In this document: one piece after another, positions 8,728-17,228 of the stretch
How positions within the stretch are numbered: the stretch's first letter is position 1
Layout of the letters: each line of letters begins with the position of its first letter
Origin: an uncultured Methanomassiliicoccaceae archaeon
GTDB taxonomy: Archaea; Thermoplasmatota; Thermoplasmata; Methanomassiliicoccales; Methanomethylophilaceae
DNA: 64,000 nt
Direction: 5' to 3'
Assembly: GCA_905187815.1 (NCBI GenBank)
Contig: CAJJJM010000004.1
Location: 83,598 to 147,597, forward strand
Position numbers and translations under genes: made by a program
Notes under the pieces: generated by a model
What the model was told of the DNA's origin: nothing
The model's input: only the letters and a program-made list of their open reading frames with translations
Databases searched by the model: none

Positions 8728-8830
8728 TCTATCATGTCAGTATCGCTGTCCGATTTTTAAATCAAGACCGGGGATGCGGAACCGGATGTACTGCGATAGG
8801 GATAAAGAGGGTCGGGACATACCATGAGCC

Positions 8831-9058
8831 ATGGAGAGAAACTCCGTCAAGAAGCTGGGCGTGGTCGCCACGGCGGTGGTGATAATCGCTCTATTCCTGA
8901 CTCTTCCGGTGTTCTACTACGTCATAGAGATGCCACCGTTCGCGGTCGGCATCGCAGCGTTGTTCTACGCCATTCTCGCCATCGCGATGGTGTATTACGC
9001 CATGGAGAGATTCAAAGAGATAGACGAGGGGTTGGACGATGCTGTTGACGACTACTGA
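8831..9058 (+). CDS. Small two-helix membrane protein
   Basis: The 75-residue protein has two predicted membrane helices (about residues 9-31 and 37-57), with a basic N-terminus (MERNSVKK) and an acidic tail ending DEGLDDAVDDY. I do not recognise a named family. The gene overlaps the following DUF74/YbjQ gene by 20 bases, so the two are probably co-translated. A TTTTTAAATC element near 8754 could serve this gene and the divergent pseudogene. Confidence 0.7.
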   Translation: MERNSVKKLGVVATAVVIIALFLTLPVFYYVIEMPPFAVGIAALFYAILAIAMVYYAMERFKEIDEGLDDAVDDY

Positions 9059-9350
9059 TACGATTCCCGGGAAGAACTACGAGATCCTCGGACTGGCCAA
9101 GGGTAGCATGATCCAGTCCAAGAACATCGGCCGCGACATCGGTCAGGGGCTTAAGTCCCTGGTCGGAGGGGAGCTCGCCACGTACACTGAGATGATGAAC
9201 GAGTCCCGCGCGATCGCCACCAAGAGGATGGTCGAGGACGCCGATAGGATGGGTGCCGACGCCATCGTCGCGCTCAGGTACGGCACATCCGCCATCGCGC
9301 AGGGCGCGGCCGAGGTGTTCGCTTACGGCACCGCGGTCAGATTCATCTGA
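9039..9350 (+). CDS. YbjQ/DUF74 family putative heavy-metal-binding protein
   Basis: The 103-residue protein starts MLLTTTDTIPGK and shows the UPF0145/YbjQ pattern: YEILGLAKG, a central GGELATYTEMMNESR, and a final ADAIVALRYGTS with a VFAYGTAVRF strand. The family forms pentamers of unknown function and is often annotated as heavy-metal binding. It overlaps the upstream membrane-protein gene by 20 bases, which suggests the two act together. Confidence 0.88.
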   Translation: MLLTTTDTIPGKNYEILGLAKGSMIQSKNIGRDIGQGLKSLVGGELATYTEMMNESRAIATKRMVEDADRMGADAIVALRYGTSAIAQGAAEVFAYGTAVRFI

Positions 9351-9415
9351 GCGAAACCGGTTACGCCCTCCGGGCGGTCCTTTTTATCATCACACCTGAT
9401 ACTTTCCATGATACG

Positions 9416-10108
9416 ATGGAGAAGGCGATCAGGATTACCGAGGACGGACCGTACATCGTCACGGGTGGCGTCCCGATCTACGAGAAGAGGATAGTGAAGA
9501 GGGACGGCATATACGTCTGGGAGGACGGTCGCGAGCTCCCGCAGTCGGAGACGTACGCCCTGTGCAGATGCGGGAAATCCGACAACGCCCCGTTCTGCGA
9601 CGGGAAGTCCCACAAGAGGTTCAAGGGCAAGGAGACGGCGGACAGGAGGCCGTATGCTGAGAGGGCCGAGAAGCTCGAGGGCCCGGGCATGGACATGATG
9701 GACGACGTCAGATGCGGGAAGGCGATGTTCTGCCATCGCAACGGCAGCTCCACATGGGAGCTCCTCAAGAGGTCCGACGACCCGGATGCCAGGAATGAGC
9801 TGATACGCGCGGCCTGCGAGTGCCCGACCGGCAGGACCGTCGTGATGGACAAGGACGGTACCGTCCACGAGGACGTTCTCGAACCTTCGATCTACATAGT
9901 GCAGGATCCCGGGAGGAACGTCAGTAGCGGGATATACGTCATGGGTGGGATACCGATCACCTCAGCGGACGGGGAGCAGTACGAGGTCAGGAATCGTGTG
10001 CTCCTCTGCAGGTGCGGCGTCTCCAGGGACAAGCCCTTCTGCGATGCAACCCACATCAACGCGATGTACAAGGACTCCCGCGGCGGGTCGTTCCTTAAGA
10101 AGAAGTGA
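9416..10108 (+). CDS. Double CDGSH iron-sulfur protein with a central Fer4-like segment
   Basis: The 230-residue protein carries two CDGSH 2Fe-2S binding motifs of the C-x-C-x8-C-x3-H type: C50, C52, C61 with H66 (the spacing is one residue longer here), and C198, C200, C209 with H213. Between them lies a divergent ferredoxin-like segment with C100, C106, C134 and C136. This arrangement is known for prokaryotic multi-CDGSH proteins that probably transfer electrons or clusters; the partner is unknown. A CTTTTTATC box at about 9380 precedes the gene, and a bidirectional terminator follows it. Confidence 0.88.
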   Translation: MEKAIRITEDGPYIVTGGVPIYEKRIVKRDGIYVWEDGRELPQSETYALCRCGKSDNAPFCDGKSHKRFKGKETADRRPYAERAEKLEGPGMDMMDDVRCGKAMFCHRNGSSTWELLKRSDDPDARNELIRAACECPTGRTVVMDKDGTVHEDVLEPSIYIVQDPGRNVSSGIYVMGGIPITSADGEQYEVRNRVLLCRCGVSRDKPFCDATHINAMYKDSRGGSFLKKK

Positions 10109-10115
10109 TGAAGAG

Positions 10116-10132
10116 GGGGCGTCGCCCGCCCC
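10116..10132. terminator. Bidirectional terminator
   Basis: GGGGCG pairs with CGCCCC around TCGCC, followed by GTTTATTATC. It lies between the 3' ends of the CDGSH gene (plus) and the SPFH gene (minus). Confidence 0.6.
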
Positions 10133-10140
10133 GTTTATTA

Positions 10141-11220
10141 TCATTCCTTGGGCTTGTCGGAGACGATCTGGTCGACCTCCTCGATCTCCTTCCGGAGGTC
10201 CTTGACGCTCTCGGTCTCCTTCCTGATCTCCTCGACGGAGGGGATGGGTCCGAGGATGTCGTCCGGGTCGCCGACCGCCTGCCTTATGCTCTCGGTGTCG
10301 GAGACCTCCCTGTCGGGGACGCTGTTGGCGGATCCCATGTACTCGGAGATGCCCTCGACGAGCTTGGTCAGCTCCATCGGGAAGAAGAACTTGGAGGACT
10401 CGCCCTTGCCGACCTCCTGCAGGGTCTGCATGGAGAGCACGGACATAGCCTTGGAGTCCATGGACGCCGCCCCTACGGACATGATCCTTAGCTTCTGAGC
10501 CTCTCCCTGTCCCTCCAGGATGGTGGCGATCCTCTGACCTTCGGCCTCGAGGATCATGGACTGCCTCTTTCCCTCGGCTTCCAGAATCATGGACTTCTTC
10601 TTACCCTCGGCCTCCAGGATGGCGGCCCTCTTCTGTCCGTCCGCCTCCAGGATGGCCGCGCGCCTCTTCCTCTCAGCGGAGGTCTGCTCCTCCATGGAGT
10701 CCTTGACCTTCCTGGCGGGATCGACCTCCCTGATCTCGACGGCCTCGATCTTCACGCCCCACTTGTCGGTGTTCTCGTCCAGGATGTCCCTGAGGGAGAC
10801 GTTAATCCTCTCCCTGGAGGACAGGATTTGGTCCAGTTCCATCTCTCCGATGATCGACCTGAGCGTGGTCTGGGCCAGGTTGACCGTGGCCCATCTGTAG
10901 TTGGTGACCTCGAAGAACGCGTTCTTCGGGTCGGTGACCTTGATGTAAATCACCGCGTCGACCTCGACGGGTGAGTTGTCCTTGGTGATGACCTCCTGCT
11001 TGGGGACGTCCAGGACCTCCGTGCGGAGGTCGAGTTTTACTACCTGGTTTATGAGCGGGCAGACGAAGTTCAGTCCCTGGTTGAGGACCCTTACGAACTT
11101 TCCAAGCCTCATATAGATGGCCTGCTCGTAGGGCTGGACTATCTTCACCCCGCTCGTGATCACCACTATCACCGCTACGATGACGATGATGACCAGAGTC
11201 ATGACTACGCTGCTGTCCAT
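10141..11220 (-). CDS. SPFH/Band 7 (stomatin-like) membrane protein
   Basis: The 359-residue protein has one N-terminal membrane helix (about 5-24), then the Band 7 domain (IVQPYEQAIYMRLGKF, NFVCPLINQV, DNSPVEVDAVIYIKV, WGVKIEAVEIREV). Residues 186-240 are five successive 11-residue repeats with I-L-E-A at positions 190, 201, 212, 223 and 234, which form the coiled-coil arm. The start at 11220 was chosen because the membrane helix begins there and AGGTTTCCTC precedes it. The NfeD gene lies 16 bases upstream on the same strand. NfeD-stomatin pairs assemble into membrane microdomain cages and serve as partners of membrane proteases. Confidence 0.9.
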   Translation of the reverse strand: MDSSVVMTLVIIVIVAVIVVITSGVKIVQPYEQAIYMRLGKFVRVLNQGLNFVCPLINQVVKLDLRTEVLDVPKQEVITKDNSPVEVDAVIYIKVTDPKNAFFEVTNYRWATVNLAQTTLRSIIGEMELDQILSSRERINVSLRDILDENTDKWGVKIEAVEIREVDPARKVKDSMEEQTSAERKRRAAILEADGQKRAAILEAEGKKKSMILEAEGKRQSMILEAEGQRIATILEGQGEAQKLRIMSVGAASMDSKAMSVLSMQTLQEVGKGESSKFFFPMELTKLVEGISEYMGSANSVPDREVSDTESIRQAVGDPDDILGPIPSVEEIRKETESVKDLRKEIEEVDQIVSDKPKE

Positions 11221-11236
11221 GAGGAAACCTCCGCGG

Positions 11237-11680
11237 TCAGAGTCTGCGCACGTGCACGTGCACGCCCTCGCTGCTCTCGACCACCACGGCCGCGCCCTCC
11301 TCGATCGGCTCATCGGATGTGGCGGACCATATGTCGGACCCGATCCTGACCTTGCCCTTCATGTTCCCGACCTCCGTCGGGACGATGAGGGTGCCCTCCT
11401 TTCCCACGAGGGATTCGACGACCGTCGTCGTTGGCGGTTCGGGTCTCGCGAGATGCTGGTATCCCTTGATGGTTATCAGGGTGACCGGTATGGCCACCAC
11501 CAACGCTATCACTGGTGACCACCAGGAGTACAGTATGTCGGGGAAGGCCGCGCCAATTATGCCCAGGATGACGAGGACGGTCCCGGGGATGACCATGAAA
11601 GCACCGGGGCTGAACGCCTCTATGATGAGCAGGACGGCCCCCACTATGATCAGGATGATCGCTACGGTGAACGGGTCCAT
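11237..11680 (-). CDS. NfeD family membrane protein (short form)
   Basis: The 147-residue protein has about three hydrophobic helices in residues 5-70 and a C-terminal OB-fold (residues about 85-147: LVGKEGTLIVP, GKVRIGSDIWSATS, EGAAVVVES). It is the short NfeD form lacking the ClpP-like protease domain. It sits directly upstream of the stomatin-like gene, the conserved NfeD-SPFH operon, where the OB-fold domain is thought to contact the stomatin partner. Confidence 0.88.
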   Translation of the reverse strand: MDPFTVAIILIIVGAVLLIIEAFSPGAFMVIPGTVLVILGIIGAAFPDILYSWWSPVIALVVAIPVTLITIKGYQHLARPEPPTTTVVESLVGKEGTLIVPTEVGNMKGKVRIGSDIWSATSDEPIEEGAAVVVESSEGVHVHVRRL

Positions 11681-11874
11681 GATACCGTATCGTTGACATG
11701 ATAGAAATAATGGCGCCGGCCCTGGCCATACGGCTTCCGTGGCAGGGCTGGCAGAGGGGGTTCTGAGTTGTTCGCGAGCGGAATAGATCTCATTGCCGGT
11801 GTCCCCGACCCGCTATGGCGGCGTCAGGCTCCCGCGCGCAAGAACCGTAAATAATCGCTGATGGATGCGGGAGC

Positions 11875-13071
11875 ATGGAGGACAGGCTCTTCACACCAGC
11901 GGTCGTCACGCTCATCTTCCTGAGCTTCGTGATGGGTACCAGCGAGTTCATCGTGATGGGCATACTGCCGGACATCTCGGCGGGGATAGGTGTGGAGTAC
12001 ACGATGGTCGGAGGCCTCGTCTCCGTGTTCGCCCTCAGCTACGCGGTCTGCACGCCTCTCATCACAGGATTCACGGGAAGGTTCGGGAGGTTCCGCGTCC
12101 TCATGGCCCTGGCCGCGGTGTTCCTCCTGTCCGACGTCCTGACCCTGGTCTCCTGGGACTACTGGTCCCTCGCGCTGTCAAGGGTTCTGACCGCCGCTTC
12201 GTCCGGGTCTCTGCTGGCGGTCGGCATGACGTTCGTGATGGATCTGGTGACCGCCCGTTACAGGGCCAAAGCGGTCTCGTGGATCTTCTCGGGGTTCAGC
12301 ATCTCGTCCGTCTTCGGTGTCCCGCTGGGTACGTTCATGTCGCACATCCTCGGCTGGAGGAGCGTCTTCGTCCTGATCCTGGCGATGGGTCTGGTGGCCG
12401 TGGCCCTGGCGTACATCACGCTTCCGAGGCTCGGCCCTCCGGAGTCCAGGTCCGACAGCCGCGGCGGCGCGTCGAGGATGCTCTCGGACAGGATCGTCAT
12501 CGTGGGGGCGGGTGTGACGGTGTTCGCCGCCATGGGGATGTACTCCCTGTACACCTACATCACGCCTATCCTCGAGGATGAGATCGGCTTCTCGGATTCG
12601 ACCGTCAGCATCGGTCTGATGGCAATGGGAGTGGTGATGCTGATCAGCAACCTGGCCTCCGGGCGCATCGCGTCCAACGGCGGTCTCAGGAAGGTCAGGT
12701 TCACCTTCCTGATCGAGGCCGCGCTCATGGTTGCTCTGCCGACGGCGGTGGCATCCGCGTCGGCGGGTATGACCGTCCTCCTGATGGCCGGTCTCACGAT
12801 GTACCTCTTCAACTCCTCGGTGCAGATGCATCTGATGGAGGTAGCCAACCGCGACTACCCCGAGTCGATCACCTTGGCGTCCTCCCTCAATCCCACTTCG
12901 TTCAACATCGGGATCACGATCGGGTCTCTGCTTGGCGGATTCGTATACGATGCGGTCGGTGCTGCCTCTATCGGCTACCTCTCCGGCGCCTGCATCGTGG
13001 TGGCGGCCGTAGTTGCGTTCGCGCTCTGCCGCATGTGCTCCGCCAGTGGTCGCGGGACGTCCGTCACATGA
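11875..13071 (+). CDS. MFS transporter, DHA1/arabinose-efflux type
   Basis: The 398-residue membrane protein has about 12 hydrophobic helices. It carries the loop 2-3 motif GRFGRFRVL and a GVPLGTFMS turn in helix 5 typical of drug/H+ antiporters of the DHA1 type. The substrate is not readable, but efflux of a small organic molecule or sugar is most likely. A GTAAATAAT box about 25 bases upstream puts the transcription start at or next to the ATG, so the message may be leaderless. It is codirectional with amt, but 306 bases of regulatory DNA separate them. Confidence 0.88.
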   Translation: MEDRLFTPAVVTLIFLSFVMGTSEFIVMGILPDISAGIGVEYTMVGGLVSVFALSYAVCTPLITGFTGRFGRFRVLMALAAVFLLSDVLTLVSWDYWSLALSRVLTAASSGSLLAVGMTFVMDLVTARYRAKAVSWIFSGFSISSVFGVPLGTFMSHILGWRSVFVLILAMGLVAVALAYITLPRLGPPESRSDSRGGASRMLSDRIVIVGAGVTVFAAMGMYSLYTYITPILEDEIGFSDSTVSIGLMAMGVVMLISNLASGRIASNGGLRKVRFTFLIEAALMVALPTAVASASAGMTVLLMAGLTMYLFNSSVQMHLMEVANRDYPESITLASSLNPTSFNIGITIGSLLGGFVYDAVGAASIGYLSGACIVVAAVVAFALCRMCSASGRGTSVT

Positions 13072-13097
13072 CGGGTGTGTCTCGCTGCCTCTATAAT

Positions 13098-13117
13098 GAT
13101 TAGACAAATGTCTAATC
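13098..13117. promoter_or_regulatory. Palindrome GATTAGACA-AA-TGTCTAATC (candidate operator 1)
   Basis: A perfect 9-bp inverted repeat with a 2-base centre lies 27 bases after the MFS stop, in the AT-rich DNA before amt. The inner 18 bases are identical to the site at 17229-17246 before tRNA-Pyl. No other structure explains it. Confidence 0.7.
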
Positions 13118-13300
13118 TGGATTTTTTTTGGAAAAATCCTGGTTCACGGATGTCAGATGCTCGATTCTGATGGGTCGGCATCATCGATTCAACAGAAACT
13201 GGTGTATTTTTCCTGTTATGTCATCCGATTCGCTGTAAAACACAGGCATTCTGTCAATGAACAATAATGGCGTTTTGAATCAGCTGATTCGATAAAATTC

Positions 13301-13325
13301 AAATATAATTAGACATTTGTCTACT
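13301..13325 (+). promoter_or_regulatory. amt promoter with a second TAGACA/TGTCTA palindrome
   Basis: The AT-rich AAATATAAT (13301-13309) is the best TATA box for amt. ATTAGACA-TT-TGTCTACT (13308-13325) directly follows and overlaps it, with 7-bp TTAGACA arms degrading only at the outer end of the right arm. Its centre is 209 bases from that of operator 1. A protein bound here would block or alter transcription initiation. Confidence 0.65.
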
Positions 13326-13377
13326 TCGTCTCAAACATACGAGACAAATAATCAGGAGTTGATCTAACTTGTAGTGT

Positions 13378-14712
13378 TTGAAGAAGGCCGTCCTGGGAAT
13401 CGTGGCGATTCTCTCTGTGACGGTTTTCCTGATCCCGGAAGCGTCTGCAGCTTTGGACACCGAGACGGTGGAGACTTCCTCGTCCGTCTTCATGTTCCTC
13501 TGCACGATGCTCGTTTTCATCATGGCGCCCGCCATCGCCCTGTTCTACGGCGGGATGCTCAGGAAGCAGAGCATGACGTCCATGATGGCCCAGTGCGTGG
13601 GGGTCATGGCACTCGTCGGGATAATCTGGTGGGCGGTCGGATACACCCTCGCCTTCGGCGACTCCGGAAACGGATTCATCGGAAGTCTCGAGAACGCCTT
13701 CGGTGGAGGAATATCCTACAGCGAGGGCAACGGAAGCATCCCCATGGTCGAGTTCATGCTCTTCCAGGGCACGTTCGCGATCGTCACATCCTGTATCGTC
13801 TTCGGCGCCACTGCCGAGAGGATCAGGTACTCCGCGATCCTCATCTTCCTCGCCGTCTGGTCCGTCCTCGTCTACGCCCCCATGGCCCACATGGTCTGGG
13901 GCGGAGGGTTCCTCAGCGCCGGTCTGTCTGACCTCGGCCTCCCCGTCCAGGACTTCGCCGGAGGGACCGTCGTGCACATCTGCTCCGGTATCTCCGGAGT
14001 CGCTGCGGCGGTCGCCATCGGAAGGAGGAGCGACCACGTGATCAAGGGCAGGTCCCACAACGTGCCCCTGATGTTCATCGGATGCATGCTGCTCTGGCTC
14101 GGATGGTTCGGATTCAACTGCGGTTCAGCAGGGTCGTTCAGCGACATCGCCGTTCTCGCGATGGAGAACACCCTCCTCGCCTCCTGCGCCTCCACGGTGG
14201 TCTGGATCGTGATCCAGTACCTCCACATCGGACGCATCAGCGTCACCGGTCTGTGCGCCGGTGTCCTGGCAGGACTGGTCGGAATCACGCCTGGATGCGG
14301 ATTCGTGGAGCCCTGGGCGGCGGTCATCATCGGAGGAGTCGCCGCCGCGGTGTGCTACTTCGGCATCATATTCATGCGCAACAGGAAGGGCATCGACGAC
14401 GCACTGGACGTCATGGGCGTCCACGGTCTCGGAGGTGTCTGGGGCGCCATCGCGGTCGGGATATTCTCGCTGGCCTCCCTCAGCTGGGAGGGCAACGGCG
14501 GACTGATCGAGGGGCAGGTGGACATGCTCGCCGGTCAGATAGTGTCCGTGATCGTGACCCTGGTGTACTGCTTCGTCGTGTCCTTCGTCCTGATGAAGGT
14601 CATCGACCTGGCGATGAAGAAGGTGAACGGCAAGGGTGCGGCCCTGACGGAGTCCGAGCAGCTCGTCGGATCCGACATCGTCGACCACGGGGAGCAGTCC
14701 TATCTGATGTGA
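13378..14712 (+). CDS. amt: Ammonium/methylammonium transporter Amt
   Basis: The 444-residue Amt/MEP protein has a cleavable-looking signal (MKKAVLGIVAILSVT to ASA), then about 11 helices with FYGGMLRKQ, GGTVVHICSG (first pore histidine), WFGFNCGS and DVMGVHGLGG (second pore histidine). The start codon is TTG: an in-frame TAG lies two codons upstream, so no earlier start exists. The nearest SD-like AGGAG is unusually far (about 20 bases). It precedes glnK, mtmC and mtmB. Amt proteins move ammonium and also methylammonium, so this copy may import the MtmB substrate or handle the ammonium it releases (inference). Confidence 0.93.
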   Translation: MKKAVLGIVAILSVTVFLIPEASAALDTETVETSSSVFMFLCTMLVFIMAPAIALFYGGMLRKQSMTSMMAQCVGVMALVGIIWWAVGYTLAFGDSGNGFIGSLENAFGGGISYSEGNGSIPMVEFMLFQGTFAIVTSCIVFGATAERIRYSAILIFLAVWSVLVYAPMAHMVWGGGFLSAGLSDLGLPVQDFAGGTVVHICSGISGVAAAVAIGRRSDHVIKGRSHNVPLMFIGCMLLWLGWFGFNCGSAGSFSDIAVLAMENTLLASCASTVVWIVIQYLHIGRISVTGLCAGVLAGLVGITPGCGFVEPWAAVIIGGVAAAVCYFGIIFMRNRKGIDDALDVMGVHGLGGVWGAIAVGIFSLASLSWEGNGGLIEGQVDMLAGQIVSVIVTLVYCFVVSFVLMKVIDLAMKKVNGKGAALTESEQLVGSDIVDHGEQSYLM

Positions 14713-14722
14713 GGTGCCCCCG

Positions 14723-15058
14723 ATGAAGATGATAGTGGCCGTAGTGAGGCCGGAGAAGCTCCAGTGTCTGAAGGATGCGCTCAGGGACGCGGGTGCGGGC
14801 GGAATGACCATCACCCATGTTACCGGGCGCGGGAAGTCCAACGGTATCGTGTTCACCAACAGGGTGGGCCAGTTCCAGGTGGACGAGCTGGAGAAGGTGA
14901 AGGTCGAGGTCGTGACCGAGGACGGTCAGGCCGAAGACATCATCGACGTCATCAGGAGGGTGGCCGACACCGGCCATCCCGGAGACGGCAGGATATTCAT
15001 CCTGCCTGTGGAGCAGTCCATCAGGATCCGGTCCTCTGATGCGTCAGATGAGAATTGA
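14723..15058 (+). CDS. glnK: P-II nitrogen regulatory protein GlnK
   Basis: The 111-residue P-II protein starts at the ATG at 14723, preceded by GAGGTG. It has the N-terminal MKMIVAVVRPEKL strand-helix, VTGRGKSNG at the T-loop base, VEVVTEDGQAEDIIDVI, and TGHPGDGRIFILPVEQSIRIR as the C-terminal signature. The T-loop is divergent: the usual LYRGAEY block with the uridylylated tyrosine is replaced by FTNRVGQF, so control must be by ligand binding alone. It follows amt by 10 bases, the universal amt-glnK pair, in which GlnK plugs the Amt pore when nitrogen is plentiful. Confidence 0.93.
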   Translation: MKMIVAVVRPEKLQCLKDALRDAGAGGMTITHVTGRGKSNGIVFTNRVGQFQVDELEKVKVEVVTEDGQAEDIIDVIRRVADTGHPGDGRIFILPVEQSIRIRSSDASDEN

Positions 15059-15104
15059 CAAACGATTTCCTAAACACCTTTCAAAACAATCGGAGAGAAA
15101 TAAA

Positions 15105-15746
15105 ATGCCAGACAGGAAAGAGATCCTCGAAGAGCTGAAGACATCCATCGAGACCTGGGACGTGCAGAAGGCGGTCGACGCCACAAACATGGCCCTGGAG
15201 GCGGGCATAGAGCCTAAGGACATCGTCAACGACGGCCTCGGCCAGGGCATGGCCGACATAGGAAGGAGGTTCGACGCGGCGGAGATTTTCCTCCCGCAGG
15301 TGGTCGCAGCCTCAAAGACCATGGAGGCCGCCCTCAAGATCCTCGGCCCGGTCATGTCCGCAGGCGATTCGGCGATGAAGGGGACGGTCGTCATGGGTAC
15401 CGTGGAGGGCGACATACACGAGATCGGGAAGAACGTGTGCTGCGCCATGCTCCGCGGGGCCGGGTACAACGTGATCGACCTCGGATGCGATGTCACATCC
15501 CAGGACTTCGTGGACGCGGCGGATGAGAACGAAGCCTTCGTGATCGGCGGTTCCGCGCTGATGACCACCACTCTGGAGGCCCAGAGGGAGGTCGTGGAGT
15601 ACGTGAAGGAGACCGAGTCACCGTACAAGACGGTGTTCGGGGGTGCCCCCTGCAGCAGGGCATGGTGCGAGGAGATCGGCGCCGACGGCTATTCGGAGAC
15701 CGCGGCCGACCTGGTCACGCTCGTCGACAGCCTGAGGGGTGCATGA
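15105..15746 (+). CDS. mtmC: Monomethylamine corrinoid protein MtmC
   Basis: The 213-residue methylotrophic corrinoid protein has a helical N-terminal cap (about 1-90) and a cobalamin-binding Rossmann domain with GTVEGDIHEIGKNV, whose D-x-H-x-x-G histidine ligates cobalt, followed by VIDLGCDV, GGSALMTTT and FGGAPCSRAW. It carries the methyl group from MtmB to the methylcobamide:CoM methyltransferase. The ATG at 15105 begins the usual MPDRKEILEELK; the frame extends upstream without good coding. It lies 46 bases after glnK and 1 base before mtmB, so it is probably part of amt-glnK-mtmCB. Confidence 0.92.
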   Translation: MPDRKEILEELKTSIETWDVQKAVDATNMALEAGIEPKDIVNDGLGQGMADIGRRFDAAEIFLPQVVAASKTMEAALKILGPVMSAGDSAMKGTVVMGTVEGDIHEIGKNVCCAMLRGAGYNVIDLGCDVTSQDFVDAADENEAFVIGGSALMTTTLEAQREVVEYVKETESPYKTVFGGAPCSRAWCEEIGADGYSETAADLVTLVDSLRGA

Positions 15747-15747
15747 G

Positions 15748-17130
15748 ATGGCGGCCCAGAGAGCGCTCACCATCACGGACGTCTACGACAGGTTCGTGAA
15801 GGGCAAGAAGGTGAAGGCGGAGGACTGGGACTACAAGGTCATCCCCGAGAACCTGACGGCATTGAAGCAGAAGTACAACCTCTCCTTCGGAAAGGACATC
15901 ATCCCCGAGGACAAGGAGGTCAAGGAGAACCTGTTCAACGCGGGACTGGAGATGCTGGTCACCACCGGCTTCTACTGCCAGGACCTCGGAAGGGTCATGC
16001 ACGTGACCGAGGAGGAGGTCTGGGAGGGCATCAAGAAGACGCCCACCAAGCTGATCCTCGGAGAGGGCAAGGACATCGCCAGGTTCTACCCCAGACACGG
16101 GAACGCCCCGGTGAAGCCGATCATCCAGGGCGGTCCCACAGGGTCCCCCATCTCGGAGGACGTGTTCGTGCAGGTCATGCAGTCCTACGCCCAGGAGGGC
16201 GTCGTGGACACGCTGGTCAACGGCGTCATGACAACCATAGAGGGGCATCCCGCGAAGACCAGGACCCCCTACGAGATCCGTGCGACCATGGCGGAGCTCA
16301 GGGCCACCAAGGAGGCCAGGGTCAGGGCCGGAAGGCCCGGTCTCGGTGTCTAGGGACCCGAGACGCCCCTGTCCGAGGCGGGGCGTCTGTGTGCCGACCT
16401 TCCCAACGCTGGGCACAGGGTCACCGACCCGCACGAGTGCTCCCAGCTGAACGAGCTGAAGATGGACATGACCGGTCTCAACATGCTGGCCGGCTGGACC
16501 ACCGTCGGGGACACCATCATGATCGAGCAGATGCCCATCTTCGGAGGGTACTGCGGCGGGGTCGAGGAGACCGCGATATGCGACGTTGCCACCACCTTAG
16601 CGTCCTTCGCGCTCTTCTCCGGGAACTTCCACCTGGACGGCCCCATCCACATCAGATGGGGTGTCACCACGGCCAAGGAGACCCTTCAGGTGGCGGCCCA
16701 TGCGGCCGCCGCGATCGACGCACACACCGACCTGCTCCTGGCCAACCAGTACTACCCGATGGCCGGGCCTTGCACGGAGATGTGCCTCCTGGAGACCGCC
16801 GCACAGGCGATCACCGACACCGCTTCCGGAAGGGAGCTTCTCTCCGGCTCCGCTGCCGCAAAGGGAGTCGTCCAGGACAAGACCACGGGCATGGAGGCCA
16901 GGATCATGGGCAACGCCGCCATCGCCACCGCGGGCATGAAGGTGTCCGACGTGAACGAAGTGCTGGCCAAGCTGATCCCGTCCTACGAGTGCAACTTCGC
17001 GAACGCCCCTCAGGGGAAGACGTTCCAGGAGTGCTACGACGTCAGGACGGTGAAGCCCATGCAGGAGTACCTGGAGGTCTACGACAGGGCCGCACAGACG
17101 CTCAGGGATTTCGGTCTGGACATCCAGTGA
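15748..17130 (+). CDS. mtmB: Monomethylamine methyltransferase MtmB with in-frame amber (pyrrolysine 202)
   Basis: From the ATG at 15748 (GAGGGG upstream) the frame meets TAG at 16351-16353, then continues to TGA at 17128. The TAG is codon 202, exactly the pyrrolysine position of Methanosarcina MtmB, in the context GRPGLGV-O-GPETPLSEAG. Before it stand IIQGGPTGSPISEDVF and VNGVMTTIEG. After it stand EQMPIFGGYCGGVEET, LDGPIHIRWG, NQYYPMAGPCTEMCLLE and KTFQECYDV. The product is about 460 residues, the family length. It transfers the methyl group of monomethylamine to MtmC and releases ammonium. The sequence on both sides fits the family, which rules out a pseudogene. Confidence 0.96.
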
Positions 17131-17140
17131 TGTCCCTGTG

Positions 17141-17160
17141 GCCCGGGGTCCTCCCCGGGC
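17141..17160 (+). terminator. Stem-loop after mtmB
   Basis: GCCCGGGG pairs perfectly with CCCCGGGC around TCCT, followed by AAACCACTTAG. It closes the mtmCB transcript; there is no long T-run. Confidence 0.55.
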
Positions 17161-17228
17161 AAACCACTTAGCCCGCCCCGGTCCGATCACTCTCCGATGC
17201 CTCAGATCACGGGCGGGTTCCCAAACAA

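Noticed and set aside
15748..17130. mtmB as a broken gene because of the TAG
   Set aside because: The sequence after TAG continues MtmB without loss, the TAG is at the known pyrrolysine codon, and tRNA-Pyl and pylSBCD are adjacent.
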